This document shows positions 24,653-32,908 of a DNA stretch of 45,944 bases, in pieces; position 1 is the first letter of the stretch; every line of letters starts with the position of its first letter. Origin of the DNA: an uncultured Fimbriimonadaceae bacterium (lineage in GTDB: Bacteria > Armatimonadota > Fimbriimonadia > Fimbriimonadales > Fimbriimonadaceae). The stretch is from the NCBI GenBank assembly GCA_937961665.1, contig CALGMO010000039.1, positions 1 to 45,944 of the forward strand, in the 5' to 3' direction. The notes below the pieces were generated by a model, which ran no database searches, had not been told where the DNA came from, and saw only the letters and a list, made by a program, of their open reading frames with translations. Position numbers and translations under genes: made by a program.

Positions 24653-25648
24653 ATGGCTAAGCTTTACTACACGCAGGACGTCGACCCCCAGATCGTGCGC
24701 GGCCAGAAGGTGGCGGTGCTCGGTTATGGGAGCCAGGGGCACGCGCACGCGCTGAACCTCAAGGACAGCGGCGTGGACGTGTGCGTGGGCCTCTACGAGG
24801 GCAGCAAGAGCTGGACCAAGGCCGAGCAGGACGGTCTGCCGGTGAAGACCGTCGCCGAGGCGATCCGTTGGGCCGACATGGCGATGTTCTGCGTGCCGGA
24901 CGTGCCGATGCGCGACATCTACCGCGAGAGCGTGGCCCCGAACCTGCGCGACGGGCAGATGCTGCTGTTCGCCCACGGGCTGAACATCCACTTCGGACTC
25001 ATCCAGCCTCCCGCGTCGGTGGACGTGGCGATGATCGCGCCGAAGGGGCCGGGGCACCGCCTCCGCCACGAGTTCGTGCATGGAGCGGGGATGCCCGCGC
25101 TGGTGGCCGTGCACCAAGACGCGACCGGACAAGCCCTGGCCCGCGCGCTCAGCTACGGTTGGGGCATCGGCTCGGCCAAGGCCGGCATCCTGGAGACGAC
25201 CTTCAAGGAGGAGACCGAGACCGACCTGTTCGGCGAGCAGGCGGTGCTGTGCGGGGGCCTGAGCGCGCTCATCAAGGCGGGATTCGAGACGCTCGTGGAG
25301 GCCGGCTACCAGCCCGAGGCCGCCTACTTCGAGTGCCTGCACGAGATGAAGCGCATCGTCGACCTGATCTACGAGGGCGGCCTGAGCTACATGCGCTACT
25401 CGATCAGCGACACCGCCGAGTGGGGCGACTACACCGCCGGGCCCAAGGTGATCGGAGACCAGTCCCGGCAGGCCATGCGCGAGATCCTCGCCGCGATCCA
25501 GGACGGCTCGTTCGTCAAGCGGTGGATCGAGGAGAACGAGACGGGCCGCAAGCAGCTGCAGGCCTACCGCGACCGCGAGGCCCAGCATCCGATCGAGCAG
25601 GTCGGGAAGAGGCTCCGCGCGATGATGCCGTTCATCGAGGCCAAGTGA
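24653..25648 (+). CDS. ilvC: Ketol-acid reductoisomerase
   Basis: A 331-residue class I enzyme that rearranges and reduces acetolactate to dihydroxyisovalerate. The Rossmann motif is [17 protein letters not shown] (24-40). The second conserved block is [15 protein letters not shown], and catalytic acidic residues lie in ETDLFGEQ and in [10 protein letters not shown]. The cofactor-specificity loop reads [10 protein letters not shown]: the Arg common after GL in NADPH-dependent enzymes is Tyr48, while both Ser are kept. Shine-Dalgarno GAGGAGGAAG precedes the ATG. Its 3' end overlaps the convergent dapF by 17 bp. Confidence 0.96.
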   Translation: MAKLYYTQDVDPQIVRGQKVAVLGYGSQGHAHALNLKDSGVDVCVGLYEGSKSWTKAEQDGLPVKTVAEAIRWADMAMFCVPDVPMRDIYRESVAPNLRDGQMLLFAHGLNIHFGLIQPPASVDVAMIAPKGPGHRLRHEFVHGAGMPALVAVHQDATGQALARALSYGWGIGSAKAGILETTFKEETETDLFGEQAVLCGGLSALIKAGFETLVEAGYQPEAAYFECLHEMKRIVDLIYEGGLSYMRYSISDTAEWGDYTAGPKVIGDQSRQAMREILAAIQDGSFVKRWIEENETGRKQLQAYRDREAQHPIEQVGKRLRAMMPFIEAK

Positions 25649-26468
25649 GCCGACCTTCGAACACGCAGCGGGCCCTTCCGCGAAGCCAGATGGGGGCGTC
25701 CCAGGCGGCGAGCCGCACGCCGAGGACGCCCCCTCGGCTCTCCGCACGGATCTCGCCGGCCAGCTCGTTCCCGAATTTCCGAAGGTAGGCCGAGGCCGCC
25801 GCGCAGGTTCCCGAGCCGCAGGCCAGCGTCTCGCCGACCCCCCTCTCCCAGATGCGCAGCCGCAGGTCCCTGGGGGCCTCCGCGCGGACGAACATCGCGC
25901 TGGTGCGGGCCGGGAACGCCGGGTGGTGCTCCAAAGCCGCGCCGAGGCGCTCGAACCTGGGCGACTCCGGAAGCTTCTCGCAGAAGACCACCGTGTGGGT
26001 GCTGCCGGTGTTCAGGGACCAGATCTCGAGGCGCTCCCCCTCGAGCTGGACCTGGGCGGGCGCGAACTCCGGGAGCCCCTCGGCCAACGGCACGTCCTCC
26101 GGCCTCCAAGAGGCGGGGCCCAGGTTCGACTCGATCGTCGGGCTGACCAGGCCCTCGCCGTCCTGAGCCCATCGCACCTCGACGGTCCTGCCCCAATGGT
26201 CTACCGGGAACGGCGCATGGAACCACTCCCGTCGCAGGGCGTGCCACACGGCGCAGCGCAGGCCGTTGCCGCAGAAGTCCTCCGTCCCGTCGGGGTTGAA
26301 CATGCGCAGGCTCAGGCCGCGGTCGGTGGGGTTGGCGATCAAGAGGCCGTCGGAGCCGACGCCGAAGCGGCGGTCGCAGGCGAACTGGGCCAGCGCCTCG
26401 GGATTCTCCGGGCTGCCCTCCGTCAGAACGAAGTCGTTTCCGACCGACTCGTACTTCCAGAACGTCAT
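25632..26468 (-). CDS. dapF: Diaminopimelate epimerase
   Basis: A 278-residue cofactor-independent epimerase that converts LL- to meso-diaminopimelate for lysine and peptidoglycan. The two catalytic cysteines are Cys66 in FCGNGLRC and Cys217 in [10 protein letters not shown], each in the expected half of the pseudo-symmetric fold. The N-terminus ([15 protein letters not shown]) fits homologues and fixes the start. It overlaps the upstream unknown gene at ATGA and the ilvC tail by 17 bp. Full length, no oddities. Confidence 0.93.
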   Translation of the reverse strand: MTFWKYESVGNDFVLTEGSPENPEALAQFACDRRFGVGSDGLLIANPTDRGLSLRMFNPDGTEDFCGNGLRCAVWHALRREWFHAPFPVDHWGRTVEVRWAQDGEGLVSPTIESNLGPASWRPEDVPLAEGLPEFAPAQVQLEGERLEIWSLNTGSTHTVVFCEKLPESPRFERLGAALEHHPAFPARTSAMFVRAEAPRDLRLRIWERGVGETLACGSGTCAAASAYLRKFGNELAGEIRAESRGGVLGVRLAAWDAPIWLRGRARCVFEGRLTWPR

Positions 26469-28417
26469 GCCAGCGGCTCCAGCTCGCACACGGCGGTCTG
26501 GATGGTCCTCGCGAACCACGCCCCGTCCGGACAGACGAGCGGGAACCACCAGGCGCTGGGGCGGTGGTTGGCTTTCTCCAGCCCGTCGGAGCACAGGATG
26601 GCCTCTCGGGCCATGCTCAGACGCATCAGTTCGGCCTCGAGTTCGATGGACCGGCGCCGCTCGTGGGTGTCCCGCGCCTCCGGGCCTCGCGCGACGGCGT
26701 TCTGCCTCCGGAGGGATTCCCGGACGGCCTCGCGCAGCCGGTCGGTCTCCGCGATGGTCCGCCGGATCTCCTCGGCGAAGGCCTCGCGGCGCCGCAGCTC
26801 CTCTTCCGCGGGCTCCCGGCCGTAGATCGCTTGGCGGAAGTGCTCACCCATGAGCCGTTCGGTCTCAACCCGGTGGACGCGCAGCTCGCGCAGCCGCCGG
26901 TACAGCCTCCTCCGCTCCTCGCGCTCCGCCTCGATGGACGCCCGGATGGCCGCGGCCTTGGCGTGCAGCGACTCGTACTCCCTGGCGATCGCCTTCCACG
27001 CTCCCCCGACCTCGGAGTCGAGGAATCGAATGAGATCGATCGGCCGTCGAAGCTCGGCCAGGCGCCTCAACAGGTCCCTCTGCTCCTCGGCGACCACCCT
27101 CCAGCGCTGGGCGAAGCTCTTTGAGCAGATCTCGCTCGCGCCGAACGGTCGCCGAAACGGTTCCGGCAGCCGGATCCAGCTGCAGCACGAGTCCATCGCG
27201 TCCAGGGCGTTGTACTCCACGCGCAGCAAAGGGTTCAGCCGCAGGCCCAACCCGCTCTGGGCCAGCAGGCGGTGGAGGGTCTTGGACCGCGACACGTAGC
27301 CGCTGGCCCCTCGGTGGAACACGAACACGAACTCGCGGGACAGCTGGCCGATGAGCGCCACGGCCTTGCCCACCAGCGCGCAGTCCGGGCCGAACTTCCT
27401 CTCCACCGCCTCGGCCAGCTCCTCGACCGACCGGATCGGCTTGGAGAAGGTGAGGAAGCGCGGCTTGGGCGTCTGGATGACCGCCCCGCGCGTTCCCAGA
27501 CGGATGGTGCCCCGCCCCGCGCCGGGGATGACGAGGTCGAACGGGATCGCGCCGGTGCCGAACCGGTCCAGGGTGTAGAGCTCGGAACCTTCGATGGCCC
27601 TGTTGTACGCTTGCTCGGCCGACGGCCGCGTCTCGGGATCGACGAACAGCCTGAGGAGGTCGAACCTCGGAAGCCCGCAGGTTCGGGTGTTGAACCGGAG
27701 GAGCTCGGTGGTGGCCGTCGTGTCGATGTCCACGGGCTTTCCGGCCGCGAACTCGTACAGGAGCGGCAGCAGGCGGCGGTAGAAGGCGCCGAGCGTCTGG
27801 TTCGGGTCCTCGTCGGCCAGGTCGCAGGCCCTCCGAACCAGGAGATCGGCGAGTTCCTGGGCGCGGGACGAGTCCTCGTGCCGGACGGTCTCCAGCGTGC
27901 CGCGGATCGCCCACTCCAGCGTCTTTTCCAGAGCCGGCCAGACGAGCCGCACGGGCAGTTCGGCCGCGACCCGGTGGTCCTCGACGGTGCTCACCACTCC
28001 CTTCCAGCCCCAGGCCTCGGTGGCCTCGTCCAGCAGGCCGGGGCGGTTGTGGGCCACGGTGCGCACGCGCACGCCGGCGGCCATCAGCGCCTCGCGGGTC
28101 ACCACGGTCTCCGACCCGAGCAGGCGGCTGAACTCCCCTGCCGCGCTCCAAAGGTCGCGGGTCGTCGTGTCGTTGTGGCCGAGAGCGACGTAGCGCTCCT
28201 TGGACAGGCTTCCTCCGTGCTTGGCGAAGTAGTCGGTGTCGTGGACTCCGGCGACGAAGCGTCTGGCCGATCCGGCCTCTTGAAGCGCAAGGGCCACTCC
28301 AGCCTTCATCGGCTCGTCCCAGAAGACCGTCTGACCCAGGCCGAGCAGCGGCACGCCCGGAGCGACCTGATCCAGGCGCTCCAGCGCTTGCGAGAGGCTA
28401 CAGGGACCCTCGGTCAT
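26465..28417 (-). CDS. Conserved-looking protein of unknown function with long coiled coil
   Basis: A 650-residue protein I do not recognise. Residues 1 to about 430 look globular, with motifs LLGLGQTVFWDEPMKAG, VAGVHDTDYFAKHGG and RFNTRTCGLPRFDLLRL. Residues about 440-620 are rich in Glu, Arg and Leu with heptad-like repeats (EREERRRLYRRLRELRVHR), predicting a coiled coil. The tail ends in WWFPLVCPDGAWFA. No signal peptide or membrane segment. ATG 28417 is chosen; a GTG at 28426 is possible. Its stop overlaps dapF by ATGA, and it follows the thioesterase closely, so the three genes are probably one operon. Confidence 0.7.
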   Translation of the reverse strand: MTEGPCSLSQALERLDQVAPGVPLLGLGQTVFWDEPMKAGVALALQEAGSARRFVAGVHDTDYFAKHGGSLSKERYVALGHNDTTTRDLWSAAGEFSRLLGSETVVTREALMAAGVRVRTVAHNRPGLLDEATEAWGWKGVVSTVEDHRVAAELPVRLVWPALEKTLEWAIRGTLETVRHEDSSRAQELADLLVRRACDLADEDPNQTLGAFYRRLLPLLYEFAAGKPVDIDTTATTELLRFNTRTCGLPRFDLLRLFVDPETRPSAEQAYNRAIEGSELYTLDRFGTGAIPFDLVIPGAGRGTIRLGTRGAVIQTPKPRFLTFSKPIRSVEELAEAVERKFGPDCALVGKAVALIGQLSREFVFVFHRGASGYVSRSKTLHRLLAQSGLGLRLNPLLRVEYNALDAMDSCCSWIRLPEPFRRPFGASEICSKSFAQRWRVVAEEQRDLLRRLAELRRPIDLIRFLDSEVGGAWKAIAREYESLHAKAAAIRASIEAEREERRRLYRRLRELRVHRVETERLMGEHFRQAIYGREPAEEELRRREAFAEEIRRTIAETDRLREAVRESLRRQNAVARGPEARDTHERRRSIELEAELMRLSMAREAILCSDGLEKANHRPSAWWFPLVCPDGAWFARTIQTAVCELEPLA

Positions 28418-28431
28418 GATTCGCACCGATT

Positions 28432-28863
28432 CTACGCCAGACGCTCGAAATCGTTCGGGTCGCGCTCGAGCAGCTCCCGAACTTCGGCCGGAGCCGACAC
28501 CGCGCGGAGCGACTCGTCCACGAGCATATGGACGGTGTACCCCTCCGTGACCACCTTATCCGAACCGTCGATCACGACCTCGTAGTCGAAGCGAAGGATC
28601 GCGCGCTTCACCTCGGTCAGGCGGATGCGGACCACGATCAGGTCGTCGTACCGAACCTGGCCCTTGTAGCGCACGTGGGCCTCGACCACCGGGAGCCTGT
28701 AGCCCATCTCCTCCAACCCGCGGTAGGTGAACCCGCGGTCCCGACACCAGGCTCCTCGGGCCTGCTCGAACCACAGGAGGTAGCTGCCGTAGTAGGCGTG
28801 GCCCATCTGGTCGGTCTCGCCATACCGAACCCGAATGCGCTCTTCGGTCACCGCCTGCAGCAT
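28432..28863 (-). CDS. Acyl-CoA thioesterase, YbgC/FadM (4HBT hotdog) family
   Basis: A 143-residue hotdog-fold thioesterase. The signature is RYGETDQMGHAYYGSYLLWFEQAR (residues about 13-36), with the catalytic Asp in ETDQMGH, then VEAHVRYKGQVRYDDLIVVR. Such enzymes hydrolyse acyl-CoA or acyl-ACP thioesters; chain preference is not readable. Cytoplasmic. TAGATT (28870-28875) lies 6 nt before the ATG, although a GGAGG further upstream is also present. First gene of the thioesterase, unknown protein, dapF run. Confidence 0.88.
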   Translation of the reverse strand: MLQAVTEERIRVRYGETDQMGHAYYGSYLLWFEQARGAWCRDRGFTYRGLEEMGYRLPVVEAHVRYKGQVRYDDLIVVRIRLTEVKRAILRFDYEVVIDGSDKVVTEGYTVHMLVDESLRAVSAPAEVRELLERDPNDFERLA

Positions 28864-28920
28864 CGTCCCAATCTACCTCCGTCGGCCGAGCGGGGCGTTC
28901 TCGTGTGCCATAGTCTGCTC

Positions 28921-30297
28921 ATGGCGAGGCTGCTGTTCGCGATGGGCCTGCTCCTTGCGTGCCGCCTGGGCGCGGCGGACGTCTGGCACGGAACGCTGTC
29001 GGTCGGAGGGGGCAAGCTGACGCTGGTCCTGCGAGCCGAGGGGAAGACCGTCACCATGGACGTGCCCGAACAGGGCGCGAAAGGGATTCCCGTCACCGTG
29101 TTCGCCATCCGGAAGGGGGAGCTGCGCTTCGAGGTCAGGCCGCTCGGAGCCTCGTTCGTCGGGAAGCTGAACGCGGCGGGGACCCGCGCCACCGGCGTGT
29201 TCCGGCAGAGCGGCTTGGAGTTGCCGCTGACGCTGGAGCGGGGCGAGCCGAAGATCGAGAGGCCCCGGAGGCCCCAAACCCCCGTCCCGCCGTTCCCCTA
29301 CGACGTGGCGGAGGTGCAGTTCGACAACCCCGAGGCTACCGGAGTCCGGCTGGCCGGAACCCTGACCAAGCCGGCCGGGCAGGGGCCGTTCCCGTGCGTG
29401 GTGATGATCACGGGCTCGGGGCCGCAGGATCGGGACGAGACGCTGTTCGACCACAAGCCGTTCGCCGTCTGGGCCGACGCGCTGGCGAAGGCTGGAGTGG
29501 CGTCGCTGCGGTATGACGACCGCGGCGTGGGCAAGTCGACGGGCCTGTTCACCGCCGCCACGTCGGACGACTTCGCCTCGGATGCCAAGGCGGCGGTCCG
29601 GTACCTCCTCTCGCGCCCGGATATCGACCGGAAGCGGATCGGGCTGGTGGGCCACAGCGAGGGCGGGCTGATCGCCCCCATCGCCGCCGATGGCAACCCC
29701 GACGTCGCGTTCGTGGTGCTGCTGGCGGGCACGGCCGTGCCGGGACGGGAGATCCTCGTTCTCCAGAGCAGGCTGATCGCCGAGGCGGAGGGCGCGTCGC
29801 CCGAGGAGGCCCGCAAGGCCGCGGAGCTGAACGAGGCCCTGGTGGCTGCCGTGCTTTCGGAGGAGGACCGCGACAAGGCGGAGCAGGCGGCCCTGGCGGT
29901 GCTGGAGGCCAGGATCGGCGAGGTGCCGGAGAAGGATCGCGAGGCGGCTCTCGCGGCCCGCAAGCGGCAGGTCGCACAGCTCAACACCCCTTGGATGCGG
30001 CGGTTCCTGGTGCTGGACCCGAGCGAGTACCTGCGGCGCCTGAAGGTTCCCGTGCTGGCGGTTTGGGGCGAGAACGACCTTCAGGTTCCGCCCTCCCAGA
30101 ACCTGCCCGCGGCCCGCGAGGCGCTCGCGGGGAACCCCCGGGCCGAGCTCAAGGTGCTCTCCATGCTGAACCATCTGTTCCAACTCTCGGCGACGGGCAG
30201 GTTCAGCGACTACGGAAGGATCGAGGAGACGGTCAACGAGATCGCCCTTCGCGAGGTGGTGGGCTGGATCGTGCGCACGACCGGGGCGAAGCCCTAG
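28921..30297 (+). CDS. Secreted alpha/beta hydrolase (probable esterase)
   Basis: A 458-residue protein with an N-terminal signal peptide (MARLLFAMGLLLACRLGAAD), a beta-rich domain (about 20-115) and an alpha/beta hydrolase domain. The catalytic triad appears as Ser246 (GHSEGG), Asp386 (GENDLQVP) and His418 (LNHLF). The oxyanion region is MITGSGPQDRDE. A helical insertion at about 285-360 may form a lid. Related proteins are annotated as serine aminopeptidases or esterases. Substrate unknown. CATAGT (28909-28914) lies 6 nt before the ATG with no Shine-Dalgarno. It is convergent with the tRNA gene. Confidence 0.82.
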   Translation: MARLLFAMGLLLACRLGAADVWHGTLSVGGGKLTLVLRAEGKTVTMDVPEQGAKGIPVTVFAIRKGELRFEVRPLGASFVGKLNAAGTRATGVFRQSGLELPLTLERGEPKIERPRRPQTPVPPFPYDVAEVQFDNPEATGVRLAGTLTKPAGQGPFPCVVMITGSGPQDRDETLFDHKPFAVWADALAKAGVASLRYDDRGVGKSTGLFTAATSDDFASDAKAAVRYLLSRPDIDRKRIGLVGHSEGGLIAPIAADGNPDVAFVVLLAGTAVPGREILVLQSRLIAEAEGASPEEARKAAELNEALVAAVLSEEDRDKAEQAALAVLEARIGEVPEKDREAALAARKRQVAQLNTPWMRRFLVLDPSEYLRRLKVPVLAVWGENDLQVPPSQNLPAAREALAGNPRAELKVLSMLNHLFQLSATGRFSDYGRIEETVNEIALREVVGWIVRTTGAKP

Positions 30298-30305
30298 GGA
30301 GAGTC

Positions 30306-30380
30306 TGGAGCGGGCGACGAGATTCGAACTCGCGACATCAAGCTTGGGAAGCTTGCGTTCTACCCCTGAACTACACCCGC
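30306..30380 (-). tRNA. tRNA-Gly, anticodon CCC, with encoded CCA
   Basis: Reads GCGGGTG at the 5' end, pairing with CGCCCGC before discriminator T and an encoded CCA. The D arm is GTTCAGGGGTAGAAC, the anticodon stem CAAGC/GCTTG encloses TTCCCAA (anticodon CCC), and the T arm is GCGAG-TTCGAAT-CTCGT. All stems pair, with two G-T wobbles. No intron. Confidence 0.96.
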
Positions 30381-30392
30381 TCTCCGCTTCCC

Positions 30393-30424
30393 ATTCTATC
30401 CCAAAGCGGGGTGCCGCGGGTCAA
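30393..30424 (-). promoter_or_regulatory. Probable tRNA-Gly promoter
   Basis: On the minus strand TTGACC (30424-30419) and TAGAAT (30398-30393, followed by GG) lie just upstream of the tRNA. The 20 bp spacer is longer than ideal, so the -35 assignment is uncertain; the -10 matches others in this window. Confidence 0.5.
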
Positions 30425-30534
30425 GGGCGCGGACGGGACCTTTCGGCCCTGTTGGGACCACCGGGAACGAATCTCCGGCGGTTTGCGTTTGCTCTAATGA
30501 AGCGAAGCATATCCTCCTTCCCTCTCCCAAGCAG

Positions 30535-30598
30535 CCAAGCCGCAAGGCGGACGGAAAGCCCCCAAAGATCCCCGGATCGGAGGGGGCTCCGTTCTTTT
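30535..30598 (+). terminator. Hairpin cluster ending in an intrinsic terminator upstream of the HD gene
   Basis: A small GNRA-capped stem (GCC-GCAA-GGC, 30539-30548) is followed by a strong stem: ACGGA (30551-30555), an AA bulge and GCCCCC (30558-30563) pair with GGGGGC (30582-30587) and TCCGT (30588-30592), then TTCTTTT (30592-30598). It lies 36 nt before the HD-protein ATG, between that gene and the tRNA. It either ends a small RNA started near TCTAAT (30493-30498), or acts as a regulated terminator for the HD gene. The rest of the 253 bp gap holds the tRNA promoter and nothing else I can name. Confidence 0.55.
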
Positions 30599-30633
30599 GG
30601 CCCTTCGGACGGGCGGTCGGGTAAAAGCTCGCC

Positions 30634-31191
30634 ATGAACGATCGGGAATCCGCCTACCGCCTCCTGTGCGAGCACACGCAGAGCGACTCCCTCCGTCGCC
30701 ACTGCCTGGCTGTGGAGGCCTGCCTGGCATGGTACGCCCGCAGACTCGGGCAGGACGAGGAGCTGTGGCGCACGGTGGGGGTCCTGCACGACTTCGACTA
30801 CGAGGCCCATCCGGACGAGCACCCGATGTGGGGCGTCCGCTACCTGGAGGAGCAAGGCTGGGACCCGACGATCGTCCGGGCGATCGCCAGCCACAGCGAC
30901 CGGACGGGGGTTCCCCGCGAGAGCCTGCTGGAGAAGCACCTGTTCGCCGTGGACGAGCTGACCGGCTTCATCGCCGCCGTGGCCTACGTTCGCCCGTCCA
31001 AGAGCGTGCGGGACGTTGAGGTCAAGTCGGTGCTGAAGAAGCTGAAGACGCCTTCGTTCGCGGCCGCGGTCAACCGCGAGGAGGTGGCGCTGGGCGCAAC
31101 CGAGATCGGGCTGTCGCTCGAGGAGCACATCGCGAACATGCTTGAGGCGATGTCGGCCGAGGCCGAGGCGCTAGGACTGGCGGGCCGGTAA
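30634..31191 (+). CDS. HD-domain (HDIG-type) hydrolase
   Basis: A 185-residue HD-superfamily protein. Metal ligands expected for the fold are His23 (RRHCLAVE), His52-Asp53 (LHDFDYE), and later His and Asp residues in IASHSD and AVDELTG. Members are metal-dependent phosphohydrolases, often acting on nucleotides. Substrate unknown. TAAAAG (30622-30627) lies 6 nt before the ATG and there is no Shine-Dalgarno. A terminator just upstream may modulate expression. The C-terminal helix ([21 protein letters not shown]) is common in this subgroup. Confidence 0.85.
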   Translation: MNDRESAYRLLCEHTQSDSLRRHCLAVEACLAWYARRLGQDEELWRTVGVLHDFDYEAHPDEHPMWGVRYLEEQGWDPTIVRAIASHSDRTGVPRESLLEKHLFAVDELTGFIAAVAYVRPSKSVRDVEVKSVLKKLKTPSFAAAVNREEVALGATEIGLSLEEHIANMLEAMSAEAEALGLAGR

Positions 31192-31211
31192 ATTTGCCGG
31201 GTTTTTCGCCG

Positions 31212-31235
31212 AACCGACCGAATCGGTTGTAGAAT
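31212..31235 (+). promoter_or_regulatory. Inverted repeat and -10 upstream of the PEP-CTERM gene
   Basis: AACCGA (31212-31217) and TCGGTT (31223-31228) form a perfect 6 bp inverted repeat with a 5 nt spacer. Immediately after comes TAGAAT (31230-31235), a likely -10. The repeat sits where a repressor or activator could act. GGAGG (31242-31246) then serves the ATG at 31254. Confidence 0.5.
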
Positions 31236-31253
31236 GAGTCGGGAGGTTTCTCG

Positions 31254-32006
31254 ATGTTGAGGAAGGGGTGGTTCGCAGCAGTCGCGTTGTGCCTTGCGGG
31301 CGTAGCCAACGCGGTCGTGCTCTTCGAGGATGGCTTCGAGAGCGGCGACTTCAGCCAGTGGGATACGGTGATCAATCCGTCGGGGCCGGTGGGGCAGGAG
31401 ATCGTCACGAGCCCCGTTTACTCGGGCAACTACTCGGCGAGGCTGATCGGCGTGTCCTCGGGCAGCCCGACCCGCTTGGGGAAGGTCCTGTCTTACGAGG
31501 ACCCGAACGCGACCTTCCGCCTGAGCTTCTGGATGTACGACGATAAGGGCACGTCGCTGGGCGGCGGCCGACATTATCTGGAGCTGCGCGCCTACAGCGG
31601 GGACGGGTTCGTGGGCACGCTGCAGAACCTCTGGGCCCTTGGCAAGTACAACACGGTCAGCTCAGGCTCCTACAACGGTCGCAAGTACCAGGCCCGCGTG
31701 GCCTTTGGAGGCGTGGGCTGGATCAACCTCTCGGACGCGCCCGACCGGAGCGTCGGCTGGCACCTGATGGAGATGGAGATCACCCCGACCCTGGCCCGCT
31801 TCTACGTGGACGGCGTGCTGGGCGCGGAGGTCTCGCGCGGGGCCGCGGGCATCGTCGATTCGCTCGTGCTGGATTCCGGGCTGTCGTCGTCGGGCATCGA
31901 CCTCTGGGTGGACGACATCCGGGTGACGGCCGTTCCCGAGCCGGCCACCCTGTTGGCCCTCGGAACCGGCGCGGGAGCGCTCCTGTTGCGTCGGCGTCGG
32001 CGCTGA
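31254..32006 (+). CDS. PEP-CTERM surface/exported protein with lectin-like fold
   Basis: A 250-residue exported protein. Signal peptide at 1-20 (MLRKGWFAAVALCLAGVANA). The mature part begins FEDGFESGDFSQWD, a jelly-roll opening seen in concanavalin-like domains, and contains beta-rich segments (RLSFWMYDD, LEMEITPTLARFYVDG). The tail VPEPATLLALGTGAGALLLRRRRR is a PEP-CTERM sorting signal: Pro-Glu-Pro, a transmembrane stretch, then a basic end. It should be processed by an exosortase-type system; none is in the window. Ligand unknown. A clear Shine-Dalgarno precedes the ATG and a terminator follows the stop. Confidence 0.88.
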   Translation: MLRKGWFAAVALCLAGVANAVVLFEDGFESGDFSQWDTVINPSGPVGQEIVTSPVYSGNYSARLIGVSSGSPTRLGKVLSYEDPNATFRLSFWMYDDKGTSLGGGRHYLELRAYSGDGFVGTLQNLWALGKYNTVSSGSYNGRKYQARVAFGGVGWINLSDAPDRSVGWHLMEMEITPTLARFYVDGVLGAEVSRGAAGIVDSLVLDSGLSSSGIDLWVDDIRVTAVPEPATLLALGTGAGALLLRRRRR

Positions 32007-32029
32007 TCCTGTTCGCGCTTCGTGTTCCG

Positions 32030-32065
32030 CCCCGGTGGGTGCCTCCCCGCCGGGGCTTCGCTTTT
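32030..32065 (+). terminator. Intrinsic terminator after the PEP-CTERM gene
   Basis: CCCCGGTGGG (32030-32039) pairs with CCCGCCGGGG (32046-32055), ten pairs including one G-T wobble, followed by CTTCGCTTTT. It lies 24 bp after the stop codon and before the nitroreductase promoter. Confidence 0.75.
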
Positions 32066-32101
32066 GCCGGCGGCTTGGGCTGGGATCGGTCACAATGGGC
32101 C

Positions 32102-32905
32102 ATGTTCCACGAGTCGTTCGCCGATTGCTGGCGCCTGCGCTACGGCACGGAGCCTCCCTGCGACGTGCCGGAGCTCGCGTCCTTCCTCCGCCACCGCAGC
32201 GTGCGGGAGTTCTCCGACCAGCCAATCGCAGACGGTCTGCTCTCGGCGCTGATCGCCGCGGCGCAGAGCGCCTCCACGAGCAGCAACCTTCAGCTGTGGA
32301 GCGTCGTGAGCGTCGATGACCCCTCCGCGAGGGAGGACTTCGCCGTGCTGGCGGGCAACCAGCGGCAGATCGTGCAGGCGGCGCGGTTCCTCGTGTTCTG
32401 CGCGGATCACCATCGGCTGAAGAAGGCGGGAGAAAGGGTTGGCGAGGCCTGCGAGGGCCTTGAGTACGCCGAGTTCGGGCTCATGGCGTTCATCGACGCG
32501 GCGTTGGCGGCCGAGCGGCTCGTGTGCGCGGCCGAGGCCGTCGGCCTAGCGGCCTGCTACATCGGCGCCGTGCGGAACGACCTGCCCAAGGTCTGTGCGC
32601 TGTTGGGGCTGCCCGATGGGGTCGCGCCGCTCTTCGGCCTGTGCCTCGGCTATCCGCATCCCGCGTGCAAGGCCGAGGTGAAGCCGCGCCTGGACCAGTC
32701 GGCCGTGTGGCACCGGGAGCGGTACAACCCGGACGCCGACGTCTCCCCGTACGACGAGCGGATGCGCGGGTTCTACGTCAGCCAGGGCATGAAGGGCGAG
32801 GTCACGTGGTCGATGCGCAGCGCGCGCCGGGTGGACGGCAGGCACATGACCGGCCGCGAGATTCTCAAGGAGTTCTTCGAGAAGCTCGGTTTCTGGCGCC
32901 GCTGA
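32102..32905 (+). CDS. NfsA-like nitroreductase / FMN oxidoreductase
   Basis: A 267-residue flavoprotein of the nitroreductase superfamily. FMN contacts are expected in FLRHRSVREFSDQPI and AAAQSASTSSNLQLWSV near the N-terminus and in AVGLACYIG-like AVGLAACYIGAVRND. The second half (FGLCLGYPHPACKAEVKPRL) matches NADPH-dependent NfsA/FrxA-type enzymes that reduce nitroaromatics, quinones or flavins. Physiological substrate unknown. CACAAT (32091-32096) lies 5 nt before the ATG. It ends 3 bp from the convergent glycosidase-like gene. Confidence 0.86.
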   Translation: MFHESFADCWRLRYGTEPPCDVPELASFLRHRSVREFSDQPIADGLLSALIAAAQSASTSSNLQLWSVVSVDDPSAREDFAVLAGNQRQIVQAARFLVFCADHHRLKKAGERVGEACEGLEYAEFGLMAFIDAALAAERLVCAAEAVGLAACYIGAVRNDLPKVCALLGLPDGVAPLFGLCLGYPHPACKAEVKPRLDQSAVWHRERYNPDADVSPYDERMRGFYVSQGMKGEVTWSMRSARRVDGRHMTGREILKEFFEKLGFWRR

Positions 32906-32908
32906 TCG

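Noticed and set aside
30505-30598. Signal recognition particle RNA gene
   Set aside because: AAGCAGCC is present, but the conserved GGAAGGA element and the long hairpin closing both ends are missing.
30527-30600. A firm c-di-GMP (GEMM) riboswitch call
   Set aside because: Only the core stretch is similar. The second stem, closing helix and ligand-contact bases cannot be placed.
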